Assembly: GCF_920987055.1 (NCBI RefSeq)
Contig: NZ_CAKLBX010000001.1
Span: 558,001 to 622,000 of the forward strand
Direction: 5' to 3'
DNA: 64,000 nt
DNA from: Novosphingobium sp. CECT 9465
Lineage (GTDB): Bacteria; Pseudomonadota; Alphaproteobacteria; Sphingomonadales; Sphingomonadaceae
Position 1 is the stretch's first letter; each line of letters starts with the position of its first letter. The translations under genes and the position numbers were made by a program. Under the pieces are notes generated by a model that worked only from the letters and a program-made list of their open reading frames with translations, was not told the DNA's origin and ran no database searches. Below are positions 1-9,342 of this stretch, piece after piece.

Positions 1-636
1 GCGCCAGCCCTCACCGAGCGGACTGCCATATTCCAGATCGATCCGGTTCAGATCGTGGCCAAGGCCGCTGGAAAGCTGGATCGTGCCGCCTTGCGTCTCA
101 CCGGTCTTGGAAAGCAGGTTGACGACACCGCCGGGCGAGTTCGAGGAAAATGTCGAAGCAGACCCGCCTCGGATCACCTGGATCTGCGACAAGGTAAGGT
201 CGGCCCGAACGAACGTGTCGGGCGTTGCGAAGCTGATGTCGCCAAATTCCAGGACGGGCAGGCCGTCTTCCTGGATTTGCAGGAACTTCGATCCTGTTGC
301 CGCCAGCGGCAGGCCGCGCACGGTGATCGAGGAGACGCCGTCAATATCGGATGTCTCGGAACGGATGCCGGGGATGTTCTGCAATATCCCGGCGATCGAA
401 GTTGCCGAGATATTCTTGAGATCAACCTCGTCGATGACGCTCGCCGAAATCGCCGTGTCGAGCAGATCGCGGCCTTTCGCTACGCCGGTGCTGAAGGCTT
501 TGCCGGCCGGGGCTTTGGTCACAACGGGGGTCTGCTCTTGCGATTGACCGCCCTTCGCTTCGGCTTCGGATGCGTATGCCGTGCCGGTAATGCCAGAAGC
601 AAGAACGGTGCAGACTAGGTAATGCCAGTTTTTCAT
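1..636 (-). CDS. TonB-dependent receptor, N-terminal part (runs off left edge)
   Basis: Outer-membrane TonB-dependent receptor; the gene starts inside the window and its C-terminal barrel lies beyond the left edge. Translating the minus strand from the ATG at 636 gives 212 residues: a signal peptide (about residues 1-22, ending AYA) and a plug domain (about 62-178) with the typical segments IAGILQNIPGIR, ITVRGLP, IQEDGLPV and GGVVNLLSKTG. A GAGGG Shine-Dalgarno lies about 9 nt before the ATG. The family imports siderophores, vitamins or, in sphingomonads, aromatic compounds. It is on the same strand as the flavocytochrome operon at 2.0-4.7 kb but separated from it by a plus-strand gene, so a substrate link is only a guess. 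Confidence 0.88.
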   Translation of the reverse strand, partial: MKNWHYLVCTVLASGITGTAYASEAEAKGGQSQEQTPVVTKAPAGKAFSTGVAKGRDLLDTAISASVIDEVDLKNISATSIAGILQNIPGIRSETSDIDGVSSITVRGLPLAATGSKFLQIQEDGLPVLEFGDISFATPDTFVRADLTLSQIQVIRGGSASTFSSNSPGGVVNLLSKTGETQGGTIQLSSGLGHDLNRIDLEYGSPLGEGWR

Positions 637-847
637 CAGACCCTCATCAGTGGAAATTCCGTGTCGCCATCTAGCGGGTGCGGTTTTAACCACGTCTTGG
701 GAGATCATTAGGTAGTCGCCGCAAGTATGATGGAGGAAAATCGATGAATTGTCTGAATATCAGGGCATTTACGTAGTCTGCATTTAACGCGGTAAAAGCC
801 GGGATGGTTAAGGGTTGCCGGGTTCAACCTGCGGCCGAAAGTTCTGA

Positions 848-1969
848 TTGTTGTCTGGCCTTGTCCATATCCTGCCGCTTGATCGTGCTGACCGACCGGT
901 CCTCCACCAAGGGGACCGGTGCGCCGCATACTTCGAACGCGAGGCGGGCAAGGCTGCCGCGCTGGGGGCCAGCTATGTGGCCTCTGTGCTGGAAGCCTGC
1001 GCGCACACGCTTTCGCTGGCGCCATGTCTGCATGCACTGATCCGAAACTGGCCGGATGACCTTGCGTCATCGGGTGTGGCGTTCCGCCTGAATGCCGGTC
1101 TTCATGCGCTGGCCCGCAGCGGTCGTGCGCCACTTCTGTCGCAATTGTCGCAGACCGATAGTGCCATCGGGTTCGATCTGGCGGTCGCGCAGGCCTTGAC
1201 CACGAACGAAGACGCCATGCTTCGATGGGTGTCCAGACCCACCCAGACCAACGAAGTGGCACGGATCGCCGGACTTATGGGTGTGCTTGCCGAACTGGAC
1301 AGGCGTCATGGCCTCCGCTCGGAATTGCTGGAACTCGGATCAAGCGCGGGGCTGAATCTCAATCTGGCGCACTATGCCTTCAAACTTGGCGGAACATTGA
1401 TGGGACCGCGCGATAGCGCGGTCTCCATTGCGCCGAACTGGCGAGGGCAAGCGGTCCCGGCAATGCTGCCATTCATCGCAAGCGCCCGCGGTGCCGATCT
1501 GGCCCCACTGGACATCGCCCGCCCCGATCATCGTGAACGGCTTTACGCCTGCACCTGGCCCGGCATTCCCGCGCGGATGAAGCGGTTGCGCGGCGCGATT
1601 GAAATTGCGCATCAGCATGTCCCGCACGTGGAACAGGGCAGCGCCGGACCCTGGCTTGCACGGCAACTCGCCCAGCCGCAGCCCGAAGGTGTGCGCCGCG
1701 TGGTGTTCCATTCGATGGTGATGCAATATGTGCCCCAGCCTGAACGCGATTCCGTTGCCCGGTCTCTCCGCCGCGCCGGTGCGCGGGCAACACCGGAGCG
1801 GCAACTCGCCCGCGTCGGACTGGAATGGTGCAAGGACCGCCGCGATGTTGAATTGCGGCTGACCCTGTGGGACGGAACTTGCGCCGCAGGACGCGAGGCC
1901 GTGGTGGCAACTTGCCACCCTTATGCCGAATGGTTCGACTGGCGCGGTATCTCGCCTGCGCTGGACTGA
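848..1969 (+). CDS. DUF2332 family protein
   Basis: Uncharacterised DUF2332 protein of about 373 residues. It contains a glycine-rich ELGSSAGLN segment (residues 162-170) that resembles the first SAM-binding motif of class I methyltransferases, but no substrate can be named. No ATG is available in frame upstream of the conserved region; a TTG at 848 (or 851) is the most likely start, so the N terminus is uncertain. It converges on the SDR gene at 1982 and stands alone as a transcription unit. Confidence 0.75.
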   Translation: MLSGLVHILPLDRADRPVLHQGDRCAAYFEREAGKAAALGASYVASVLEACAHTLSLAPCLHALIRNWPDDLASSGVAFRLNAGLHALARSGRAPLLSQLSQTDSAIGFDLAVAQALTTNEDAMLRWVSRPTQTNEVARIAGLMGVLAELDRRHGLRSELLELGSSAGLNLNLAHYAFKLGGTLMGPRDSAVSIAPNWRGQAVPAMLPFIASARGADLAPLDIARPDHRERLYACTWPGIPARMKRLRGAIEIAHQHVPHVEQGSAGPWLARQLAQPQPEGVRRVVFHSMVMQYVPQPERDSVARSLRRAGARATPERQLARVGLEWCKDRRDVELRLTLWDGTCAAGREAVVATCHPYAEWFDWRGISPALD

Positions 1970-1981
1970 CTCAGCACAAAG

Positions 1982-2734
1982 TCAGTGCGCCGTCTGGCCG
2001 CCGTCAATGGTGAAAGTCGCGCCGTTGATGAAGCCTGCGCCGTCCGAGCACAGATGCAGCACGGTGGGCGCAATTTCTTCAGGCCGTGCGGCGCGGCCCG
2101 AAATGTTCTGGGCAAAGAACATGTCGGTGAACGCGTTGCTGTCGGCCCAGTGCTGGGTCATCGGCGTGACGACAAAGCCGGGCGCGATGGCGTTTACGCG
2201 GATGTTCGCGCGTGCATATTCGACCGCGCCTGCCTTGGTCAGGCCCGCCACCGCGTGTTTCATTGCGCAATAGGCGCTCATGTTGGGGTCCGCGATCAGC
2301 GCGCCGACGCTGGCGGTGTTGACGATGGCCCCGCCGCCCACTTTCAGGAAGTGGCGGATTTCGGCCTGCATGGCAAAGAACACGCCCTTGAAATCGACGT
2401 CGATGGCAAGGTCAAGTTCGTCCTCGGTCACTTCGTGGATCGGGCGTTGCGGGGGCAGGACTCCGGCGTTATTGAACGCCGCGTCCATCCGCCCGAAGCG
2501 TTCGACGCAAGCCGCGACCAGCGCGTCAAGATCGGCGGCCTTGCGCACATCGGTATGGCGGAACGCGGCGGTGCCGCCTTCGCCTACGATCATCGCGACG
2601 GTTTCCTCTGCCCGCGCATCGATATCACCGATCATTACAGAGGCACCTTCGCGCGCAAAGGCAAGCGCGGTGGCGCGGCCAATGCCCGTGGCCGCGCCGG
2701 TGATCAACACGGCTTTTCCTGCAAAGCGTTCCAT
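1982..2734 (-). CDS. SDR family oxidoreductase
   Basis: Short-chain dehydrogenase/reductase of 250 residues using NAD(P). Visible motifs are the cofactor loop TGAATGIG near the N terminus, NNAG, the catalytic serine in NTASVGALI and YCAMK (YxxxK). The start is the ATG at 2734, which overlaps the stop of the upstream flavoprotein as TGATG, so it is translationally coupled. Third gene of a cytochrome c-flavoprotein-SDR operon. It probably oxidises or reduces the alcohol or ketone formed by the flavoprotein; the substrate is not readable from sequence. Confidence 0.9.
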   Translation of the reverse strand: MERFAGKAVLITGAATGIGRATALAFAREGASVMIGDIDARAEETVAMIVGEGGTAAFRHTDVRKAADLDALVAACVERFGRMDAAFNNAGVLPPQRPIHEVTEDELDLAIDVDFKGVFFAMQAEIRHFLKVGGGAIVNTASVGALIADPNMSAYCAMKHAVAGLTKAGAVEYARANIRVNAIAPGFVVTPMTQHWADSNAFTDMFFAQNISGRAARPEEIAPTVLHLCSDGAGFINGATFTIDGGQTAH

Positions 2735-4362
2735 CACATGATCCCTGATTTGCCGGGAGCAAGGATGCCGTTGGGATCGAGCGCGTGCTTGATCCTGGCG
2801 TTGAAGCCGCGGTTCACTTCGCCATATTGCTGCGCGACAAGGTCCATCGAATTGACCCCGGTTCGGTAGCTGGCCCAGCCTTGCGCGCCAAACCGGATGA
2901 CCAGTTCGCGATAGCAGCCGTCCGCCTTCTTTTCCTGTTCGGGATCGGATTTGTCGAACAGCAGCGCAAGGATGTGGTGCAGGTCGCGCCACCCGATGGC
3001 GTAAGCGGCGGTGTAATCAAAGCCCCACTTCTCGACGATTTCCTTGGCGAGCACGGTCTGGCGTTCGGCTTCGATCCCCCGCGCTGCGGCAACCGGCGCA
3101 AACCACGCAAGACCGCCGCCCGCGCCGCGCCAGCGCAGCAGGCCGATCTCATCAAGGTTCAGCCCGCCTTCCATCAGCGTGGAGTGGTGGTGGAACCACG
3201 GGTTGTCGCCCATTTCGGCAGAGGTCAGCACTTCGCCGCCGCTGGCCGTCAGGCTGGCGCGGATGATCGGCTCGACCGCAGCCACGGTCTGTTCGGTGCC
3301 ATAGAGCGCGAAATATGTGTTCCACATGCCGAGACCATTCGCCTTGGCCGCTTTCTTGAGCGATGCTTCGTCCAGCATCGCGCCATCGGGCACGATTTCA
3401 TTGCGGCGCTTGAACATGGCGAGCTGATACGATGCGCTCATCATCAGATTGCAATTGGCAACAAGGTTGGAGACGCGCAAAGGACGCATCGCCTCGATGA
3501 TGCGCGGCACGTCGCCCATTTCTGCGTGGCGCACCATGAACGGTTTGTAGACCGGGGGCTTGGGCATCAGCCAGAGGCCCATCTTGGTGACGACGCCGAA
3601 GTTCGACTGGGTGAACAGGCCATCGAGATAAGGCCCGTAGCCCCACTTGAATGCCTGCCACGCGGTGCTGCCCTTGATCGATCCCATCCCGGTGCGCATG
3701 ACCTGCCCATCGGCCAGCACCACTTCCATGCCGCACTGGAACATGAAGTGTTCGCCATAAGGCGTGTAGCCCACGCCGCGATCCAGCGTGTTGCCAACGG
3801 GTGAGGCGATAGGGCCGACCGTCGGCACATCGATCCACAACGGGATGTTGTTTTCGACGAGATAATCCTTGAGCTGCTGGCAAGTGACGCCGGGTTCGAG
3901 CAGGCAGGTGCCGAGGTCCGCGTCCACTTCAAGAATGCGGTTCATCCGCTTGAGGTCGAGCACAACCTGGCCGGGCGTGGCGGGCGCGGCCATGCCATAG
4001 CCCATGTTCTTGCCGGTTGAGATCGGCCAGATCGGCTGGCGGTACTTGTTGGCGATGCGGACGATTTCCTGCACCTGCTCCACCGTTTCGGGGCAGACCG
4101 CGCCCACCGGCACATGACGGTTGGCCGGATCGGGCACATAGACCTTGGCGTAGGGCGCTACGGCCTCTTCATCACCGAACACCCATTCCGCGCCGACGAC
4201 GCCGCGAAATGCTTTCATGGCGCTGGAAAAATCGGCCTTGGTCAGGCCCGGCGCGAGCGGGGCGGGGTTCTTTGCGCTGGCACTTGTACCAAGGCCCAAG
4301 CTGGCAGCGCCGAGAATGCCGGCGCCAAGCAGCCCGCGACGGTCCATGTCGATGCCGCTCAT
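2734..4362 (-). CDS. Tat-exported FAD-binding oxidoreductase, VAO / p-cresol methylhydroxylase type
   Basis: Flavoprotein of 542 residues in the vanillyl-alcohol oxidase/4-cresol dehydrogenase family, which hydroxylates or oxidises the benzylic carbon of para-substituted phenols. A twin-arginine signal (DRRGLLGAG) is at the N terminus. The FAD site shows PISTGKNMGYG, and the phenolate-binding Tyr-Arg pair is Y499-R500 near the C terminus, followed by the family ending LDPNGILAPGKSGI. Spacing from Y499 puts Leu418 where VAO has its FAD-linking histidine, and no Tyr or His lies in 405-420 where 4-cresol dehydrogenase has its FAD-linking Tyr, so the flavin may be non-covalent. It overlaps the upstream cytochrome c gene by ATGA, as expected for a flavocytochrome. 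Confidence 0.88.
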   Translation of the reverse strand: MSGIDMDRRGLLGAGILGAASLGLGTSASAKNPAPLAPGLTKADFSSAMKAFRGVVGAEWVFGDEEAVAPYAKVYVPDPANRHVPVGAVCPETVEQVQEIVRIANKYRQPIWPISTGKNMGYGMAAPATPGQVVLDLKRMNRILEVDADLGTCLLEPGVTCQQLKDYLVENNIPLWIDVPTVGPIASPVGNTLDRGVGYTPYGEHFMFQCGMEVVLADGQVMRTGMGSIKGSTAWQAFKWGYGPYLDGLFTQSNFGVVTKMGLWLMPKPPVYKPFMVRHAEMGDVPRIIEAMRPLRVSNLVANCNLMMSASYQLAMFKRRNEIVPDGAMLDEASLKKAAKANGLGMWNTYFALYGTEQTVAAVEPIIRASLTASGGEVLTSAEMGDNPWFHHHSTLMEGGLNLDEIGLLRWRGAGGGLAWFAPVAAARGIEAERQTVLAKEIVEKWGFDYTAAYAIGWRDLHHILALLFDKSDPEQEKKADGCYRELVIRFGAQGWASYRTGVNSMDLVAQQYGEVNRGFNARIKHALDPNGILAPGKSGIM

Positions 4363-4685
4363 TGTCCGTGCTCTCCGCTACGTGCCGTGCTTTTTTCGAT
4401 CCAGATGGCCAGCGCATCGAGTTCGGATGGCTTGATTTCGGTCGGGCGGAACGCGGGCATGCCGTTCTGGCCGTGACGCACGATGTACGCGATGCTTTCG
4501 GCGGGAAGCGCACGGCCGAGGATGATCGGGCCGACATTGCGGCCGTGGCAATAGCCGCAGGTCTTGGCGTAGATCACTTCGGGCGGGCGCAGGCCTTGCG
4601 CTTCGCCGCGTTTCTGTGCTGCCAATAGGGGCGCAGCGCAAGCCATGGCCCCGATGGCCAGAATCGGGCCGATCATTCCCTTCAT
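4359..4685 (-). CDS. c-type cytochrome, flavocytochrome subunit (PchC-like)
   Basis: Periplasmic monoheme cytochrome c of 108 residues with an N-terminal signal peptide (ending about PLLAA), one heme motif CGYCH (about residues 44-48) and a likely Met ligand in GMPAF. It is the first gene of the operon and overlaps the flavoprotein start by four bases. In p-cresol methylhydroxylase the equivalent small cytochrome takes electrons from the FAD subunit; the same role is inferred here. Confidence 0.88.
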   Translation of the reverse strand: MKGMIGPILAIGAMACAAPLLAAQKRGEAQGLRPPEVIYAKTCGYCHGRNVGPIILGRALPAESIAYIVRHGQNGMPAFRPTEIKPSELDALAIWIEKSTARSGEHGQ

Positions 4686-4825
4686 CCCTGCCTCCTCAAT
4701 CCCAACAGGCGCAGCGGATTAGCCCGCCGTCAGCCTGATTGGCTCGGATTGCAGCTTATCAGGGCTTGCGCCGGGAGCCAGAAATGGAGACTTGAAAAGT
4801 TACACTGTGTGAAATTCGAAGTGGA

Positions 4826-5557
4826 TCAGAATGGGAGCTCCGAGCCGTCCCATGACATCAGTTTTCCGCTGTAGGCACCCGAAAGCGCGTCGATCACGCG
4901 GAGCAGGTGCGCGGCGGACTGCGCGGGGGTGAACAGCCGTTCGGGCGGCACCCTGCGCTGGAACGGACGGGAAAGCGGCGTATCGACCGTGCCGGGATGC
5001 AACGTCACGGCAATCGCGGCGGGATTGCTTCGGCCAAGTTCGATCGCGAAGTTGCGTACCATCATGTTGAGCGCGGCCTTGGAAGCGCGATAGGAATGCC
5101 AGCCACCAAGCCGGTTGTCGGTGATCGAACCGACCTTTGCCGAGATTGCCGCGAACACCGGCCTCCCGCCCTTGCGCAACAGCGGCGCGCAATGCTTGCC
5201 GATCAGCGCAGGACCGATGGTGTTGATCGCGAACATTTCCGCCATCGCCCCGGCATTCAGGGTGCGCCAGGATTTCTCCGGGCCATCGCCATTATCGCGC
5301 ACCAGTAGCCCTGTCGCGACGATCACCAGATCGAGCGGGGCAGCGATTTCAACGCAGGCGGTGGCGATGGTCGTTTCGTCAGTCAGATCGAAAGTATGCG
5401 AGTGGACCTTGGGCGCTGCTGCCGGGTGCTTTCGTGCCACCGCGTGAACTTGCGCAACGTCGTCACGCGCGGCCAGCAAGGTGACTAATGCCGCGCCGAT
5501 TCCGCCGCTTGCCCCGAATATCGCGCATCGCATTCCGTTTTCCATGATGCAGTTCAT
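4826..5557 (-). CDS. SDR family oxidoreductase (CsgA-like)
   Basis: Short-chain dehydrogenase-like protein of up to 243 residues. It has the nucleotide loop FGASGGIG, a YRASK active-site motif and NTIGPALIG, but the usual NNAG is replaced by VATGLL, as in the CsgA/YciK-like subgroup. Three in-frame ATGs (5557, 5545 and 5533) are possible; the innermost places the Rossmann strand at the usual distance from the N terminus. It is divergent from telA. Function unknown. Confidence 0.8.
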   Translation of the reverse strand: MNCIMENGMRCAIFGASGGIGAALVTLLAARDDVAQVHAVARKHPAAAPKVHSHTFDLTDETTIATACVEIAAPLDLVIVATGLLVRDNGDGPEKSWRTLNAGAMAEMFAINTIGPALIGKHCAPLLRKGGRPVFAAISAKVGSITDNRLGGWHSYRASKAALNMMVRNFAIELGRSNPAAIAVTLHPGTVDTPLSRPFQRRVPPERLFTPAQSAAHLLRVIDALSGAYSGKLMSWDGSELPF

Positions 5558-5599
5558 GGAACGCGACAGGTCCCGCGTCGATATGGCCGTTCGCCTGTT

Positions 5600-5623
5600 G
5601 CTGTATTGCAGCTATAATACAGC
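5600..5623 (+). promoter_or_regulatory. Inverted repeat overlapping a TATAAT box upstream of telA
   Basis: Perfect 8-base arms (GCTGTATT and AATACAGC) separated by 8 bases; the right part contains TATAAT at 5613-5618. A weak -35 candidate (TTCGCC) sits 17 bases upstream of it. This is probably the promoter/operator for the telA-xpaC operon or for the divergent SDR gene. No regulator is known. Confidence 0.45.
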
Positions 5624-5685
5624 TTGCACAGGGCGAGATGAAATCCCATGTTGCCGGTTGATCCTTTCTGGAAAGCACGATTGCG

Positions 5686-6897
5686 ATGGCCACGACTTTG
5701 ACCGAGACTGCAACCGCCAGCCCCTTGACGCTGACGCCGCCCGATCCGGTGCCGGTCGTCGCGCCCGTTCAGGCCGCCGGACTGGTGCCGGTATCGGACG
5801 AAAACCGTTCGAAGCTGGAATCGAAGGTCGATGCCTTCGTGGCCGATCTGATCGCGCAGGATGCGCAAAGCCCGGAGTTCGGCAAGAAGGTCGATCAGTT
5901 GACCAACATGGGCCGCAAGGAAATTTCACAAGCGGCGGGCATGGCCAACCGCTTCCTTGACCGCCCGATCCGCGCGATGGACAAGGACAGCGGCGTGGGG
6001 TCCGATCTGGCCGCACTGCGCCGCACCGTGGAGGAGCTTGATCCGGGCAAGCAGGGCAAGCTGTCCACCGGCCGGAAGATCCTCGGAATCATTCCCTTCG
6101 GCAACAGCATGAAGAAGTATTTCGATGGTTATGTCTCGGCGCAGGGCCACATCAAGGCAATCCTTGAACGCCTTGCCTCAGGCAAGGACGAATTGCTGAT
6201 GGACAACGCCGCCATCGACGTCGAGCGCAGCAAGCTGTGGGAGGCGATGGGCAATCTGGAGCAGATGATCCTTATCTCCAAGACACTGGACGCCAGGCTG
6301 GAGGAAGCCGCCGCCGATCTGGATCACACCGATCCCGCCAAGGCCAAGGCGATCCGCGAAACCGCTCTGTTCTACACCCGCCAGCGTACACAGGACCTGC
6401 TCACGCAGATGGCTGTCACGGTGCAGGGCTATCTCGCGCTCGATCTGGTCAAGAAGAACAACGTCGAACTGGTCAAGGGCGTGGACCGCGCCAGCACGAC
6501 GACCGTCGCAGCGCTGCGCACCGCGGTGACCGTGGCGCAGGCGATGACCAACCAGCGGCTGGTCCTGCAACAGATTACCGCACTTAACACCACCACCGCC
6601 AACATGATCGATAGTACCGGCAAACTGCTGCGCGAACAGACCGGCAAGATTCACGAACTGGCCGCCGCCAGCACGATCCCGCTGGAAACGCTGCAACGCG
6701 CGTTCCAGAACATTTACGACACGATGGACACGATCGACACGTTCAAGCTGAAGGCGCTCGATTCGATGAAGCAGACGGTCGATACGCTTTCGGGCGAGGT
6801 CGAGAAATCGAAGGGCTATATCGCGCGGGCAGAAGGCGCGGCGCAAGCAAAGCTCGCCGGACCGGACAGTTCGCCGCTGTTGAGCCTGGAGGTTTGA
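5686..6897 (+). CDS. telA: Toxic anion resistance protein, TelA family
   Basis: TelA/KlaA family protein of 403 residues, a mostly helical cytoplasmic protein linked to tellurite and other envelope-stress resistance; its biochemical role is not established. Family features include a proline-rich N terminus, the central IIPFGNSMKKYF segment (about residue 140) and long coiled helices towards the C terminus. It is followed after 7 nt by an XpaC-like gene, the usual partner of telA. Confidence 0.88.
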   Translation: MATTLTETATASPLTLTPPDPVPVVAPVQAAGLVPVSDENRSKLESKVDAFVADLIAQDAQSPEFGKKVDQLTNMGRKEISQAAGMANRFLDRPIRAMDKDSGVGSDLAALRRTVEELDPGKQGKLSTGRKILGIIPFGNSMKKYFDGYVSAQGHIKAILERLASGKDELLMDNAAIDVERSKLWEAMGNLEQMILISKTLDARLEEAAADLDHTDPAKAKAIRETALFYTRQRTQDLLTQMAVTVQGYLALDLVKKNNVELVKGVDRASTTTVAALRTAVTVAQAMTNQRLVLQQITALNTTTANMIDSTGKLLREQTGKIHELAAASTIPLETLQRAFQNIYDTMDTIDTFKLKALDSMKQTVDTLSGEVEKSKGYIARAEGAAQAKLAGPDSSPLLSLEV

Positions 6898-6904
6898 GGC
6901 ACTG

Positions 6905-7675
6905 ATGGCCAATTCTCCCGCGCAGGACAGCCAGCGCATCCTTGCCGAGGCAAAATCAACGCTCGTTCGCCAGCAGGCGGGCGGACGGCGCAGCATCGGC
7001 CAGCGTTCGGCCGATCTGAAGCGTCAGCATCGCGGCAAGAAGCTGGCGCGCATGGCGATGGCCGTGGGCGTGGTATTGGTGGGCGCGATGGCGGCGGGGC
7101 TGGTGCTCGATGGCATCGGCATCACCGGCGTGATGCTGCTGGCGCTGGCGATCGTGGGGACGCTGTGGTTTTTCGCCACGTTTCCCAAGCTGAAAGTGCC
7201 CGATCTTGCCGCGCTCAATTCGGGCGATGTGCGGACGATGGTTGGGCGCACGGAACTGTGGCTTGAAGCGCAGCGGCCTGCGCTCCCCGCGCCAGCGGTG
7301 CGGCTGGTCGATCAGATCGGTGTGCAGCTCGATGGGTTGGGCGTGCAGCTTGAAGGCATCGATCCGGCCGAGCCAGCCGTGGGCGAAGTGCGCCGCCTTG
7401 TGGGCGAACACCTGCCCGGCATGGTCGAAAGCTGGCGCAAGATCCCGCCGCACTTGCGCAAGGAAGAGCGCGCCGGTCGCAATGCCGATGAGCAATTGAG
7501 CGAGGGCCTGGGCAAGATTTCAAAGGAAATTGACGAGATCACGCGGCAACTGGCGGCGGGCGATCTCGATGCGCTGGCTGTGCGTGGGCGCTATCTGGAC
7601 TACCGCTATGGGGAAGGGCTAGAGGCCACGCCTCAGCTTGCTGTTCCCCAGATCGCTGTAAACAAGGACGTATGA
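6905..7675 (+). CDS. XpaC-like (5-bromo-4-chloroindolyl phosphate hydrolysis family) membrane protein
   Basis: Protein of 256 residues with a basic N terminus, two adjacent membrane segments (about residues 50-95) and a helical cytoplasmic domain ending in ISKEIDEITRQL. This matches the XpaC family that accompanies telA; despite the name, no phosphatase site is visible. It probably works with TelA at the inner membrane. The stop region overlaps the start of the next gene. Confidence 0.78.
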   Translation: MANSPAQDSQRILAEAKSTLVRQQAGGRRSIGQRSADLKRQHRGKKLARMAMAVGVVLVGAMAAGLVLDGIGITGVMLLALAIVGTLWFFATFPKLKVPDLAALNSGDVRTMVGRTELWLEAQRPALPAPAVRLVDQIGVQLDGLGVQLEGIDPAEPAVGEVRRLVGEHLPGMVESWRKIPPHLRKEERAGRNADEQLSEGLGKISKEIDEITRQLAAGDLDALAVRGRYLDYRYGEGLEATPQLAVPQIAVNKDV

Positions 7676-7968
7676 TGCGTGTTGCCATTCCCCATACCCT
7701 CGGCCGGGACGAAGCCCGCCGCCGTCTGCGCGACAAGGCAGCAAAGGCGATGGAAAAGGCCGAGAGCATGGCGACGATCACGACGACCTTTGCCGATGAC
7801 GATCACATGACCATGACCGTGGGCGCGATGGGCTATAGCGTGGATTGCGCGGTGGAACTGACCGACAGCGAGCTGGTGGTGGACGTCGATATTCCCGCCA
7901 GCCTGGGCTTTGCCAAGCGCATGATCGAAGGCATGATCCGCGAGAAGACCGGCAAGCTGCTGACCTGA
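7672..7968 (+). CDS. Polyhydroxyalkanoic acid system family protein
   Basis: Small protein of 98 residues of the PHA_gran_rgn family (starts MRVAIPHTLGRDEARRRL, ends MIREKTGKLL), found in PHA-producing proteobacteria with unclear molecular function. It overlaps the end of the XpaC-like gene, so it belongs to the telA operon. No PHA synthase is present in the window. Confidence 0.8.
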   Translation: MMRVAIPHTLGRDEARRRLRDKAAKAMEKAESMATITTTFADDDHMTMTVGAMGYSVDCAVELTDSELVVDVDIPASLGFAKRMIEGMIREKTGKLLT

Positions 7969-7972
7969 CCGT

Positions 7973-8434
7973 TCAGATGTCCCGTTCAAGCTCCAGCAGT
8001 TCCTGCGGCAGGCGCAGGGAACTGGCGGCGATGCGCGTTTCCAGCAGCAGATAGACCAGCGCGATCATCAACAGGCCGATCGCCACGAAAAAGGTGATGC
8101 CGGTCAGGTTGCGCAATTCGCGGTCGATCATTTCGCCCACGAACAGCGATCCGACGGTCACGCCGATAGCAAGGCCGGACAGCACGAGCAGCAGCAGCGC
8201 CCGCCCGATCAGGTGAATGCGCCGGTCGACGTAGCGGATTTCCACCACCACCACATCGTGTTCGGGTCCGATGGTTTCACCATGCAGCTTCTGCAGCGTA
8301 CGCGACCGGTCCACGATGCGTCCCAATCGCGTGGTCAGGATGTTCATGATGTTGCCGATGGCAACCAGCACGAAGACCGGTGCCAGCGCGAGCTGGATGG
8401 TCTGCGCGATTACGCCGGTATGGACAGCATTCAT
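7973..8434 (-). CDS. DUF2721 family membrane protein
   Basis: Integral membrane protein of 153 residues with three hydrophobic helices (about residues 10-32, 75-97 and 110-135) and the conserved LGRIVDRSR segment typical of DUF2721. Function unknown. It converges on the PHA-system gene and lies downstream of fghA on the same strand. Confidence 0.8.
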   Translation of the reverse strand: MNAVHTGVIAQTIQLALAPVFVLVAIGNIMNILTTRLGRIVDRSRTLQKLHGETIGPEHDVVVVEIRYVDRRIHLIGRALLLLVLSGLAIGVTVGSLFVGEMIDRELRNLTGITFFVAIGLLMIALVYLLLETRIAASSLRLPQELLELERDI

Positions 8435-8487
8435 GCGATACCCTCGAATTTCCTGCCTGACCGCTGCCGTTTCCGTTCGACGCCCGC

Positions 8488-9342
8488 TTACAACCGATCG
8501 GCATGCCAGCGGATATGATCTTCCATGAAGCTGGAAATGAAGTTGTAGCTGTGGTCATAGCCCGGCTGCAACCGCAGCGTCAGGTCAATGCCCGCCGCCG
8601 TGCATGCTTGCGCCAGCAGTTCGGGGCGGAGCTGTTCGGCAAGGAAGCCGTCGGCATCGCCCTGATCCACCAGCACGGCGCCCGCCGGACGCCTGCCATC
8701 CTCGATCAGCGCCACGGCATCATGCGCCCGCCACGCGGTGCGATCATCGCCCAGATAGCCGCCCAGCGCCTTGTGACCCCACGGCACCTGACCCGGCGCA
8801 ACAATTGGCGCAAAGGCCGAAAGCGACCGGAACCGTTCCGGGTACGTCAGGCCAAGCGTCAGCGCGCCGTGCCCGCCCATCGAATGGCCGGTGATTCCCA
8901 TGCGATCAGGATCGACCGGAAAGTTCGCCGCCAGCAGCGCGGGCAATTCGTCCGCGATGTAATCCCACATGCGGTAGTGGGCCGCGAACGGAGCTTGCGT
9001 GGCGTTGACATAGAATCCTGCGCCAAGCCCGAAGTCATAGGCGGCGGCAGGATCGTCGGCCACGCCTTCGCCGCGCGGACTGGTATCCGGCGCAACGAAG
9101 ACGATGCCGCGTTCGGCACACGCCCTGCGATACTCGCCTTTGTCGGTCACATTGGCGTGGGTGCAGGTCAGGCCGGAAAGATAAATCAGCACGGGCAGTT
9201 TCGCGCCTTGCTCCAGACCTGCGGCTTGCGGCGGCAGGAAGACTGAAAAGGTCATTCCCGTCGCAGTTGACGTGGACTCGTGCTTGTAGACGCCAAGCGT
9301 TCCGCCATGCGCCTTGCTGGTCGAGACCGTTTCGATCGGCAT
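8488..9342 (-). CDS. fghA: S-formylglutathione hydrolase
   Basis: Esterase-D family enzyme of 284 residues that hydrolyses S-formylglutathione to formate and glutathione, the second step of glutathione-dependent formaldehyde removal. The triad is visible: Ser in GHSMGGHGA, Asp in DQGDADGFL and His in YDHSYNF. The ATG at 9342 overlaps the stop of the upstream VOC gene (TGATG). Formaldehyde is a by-product of lignin-aromatic breakdown, which fits the rest of the window. The formaldehyde dehydrogenase partner is not in view. Confidence 0.93.
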   Translation of the reverse strand: MPIETVSTSKAHGGTLGVYKHESTSTATGMTFSVFLPPQAAGLEQGAKLPVLIYLSGLTCTHANVTDKGEYRRACAERGIVFVAPDTSPRGEGVADDPAAAYDFGLGAGFYVNATQAPFAAHYRMWDYIADELPALLAANFPVDPDRMGITGHSMGGHGALTLGLTYPERFRSLSAFAPIVAPGQVPWGHKALGGYLGDDRTAWRAHDAVALIEDGRRPAGAVLVDQGDADGFLAEQLRPELLAQACTAAGIDLTLRLQPGYDHSYNFISSFMEDHIRWHADRL

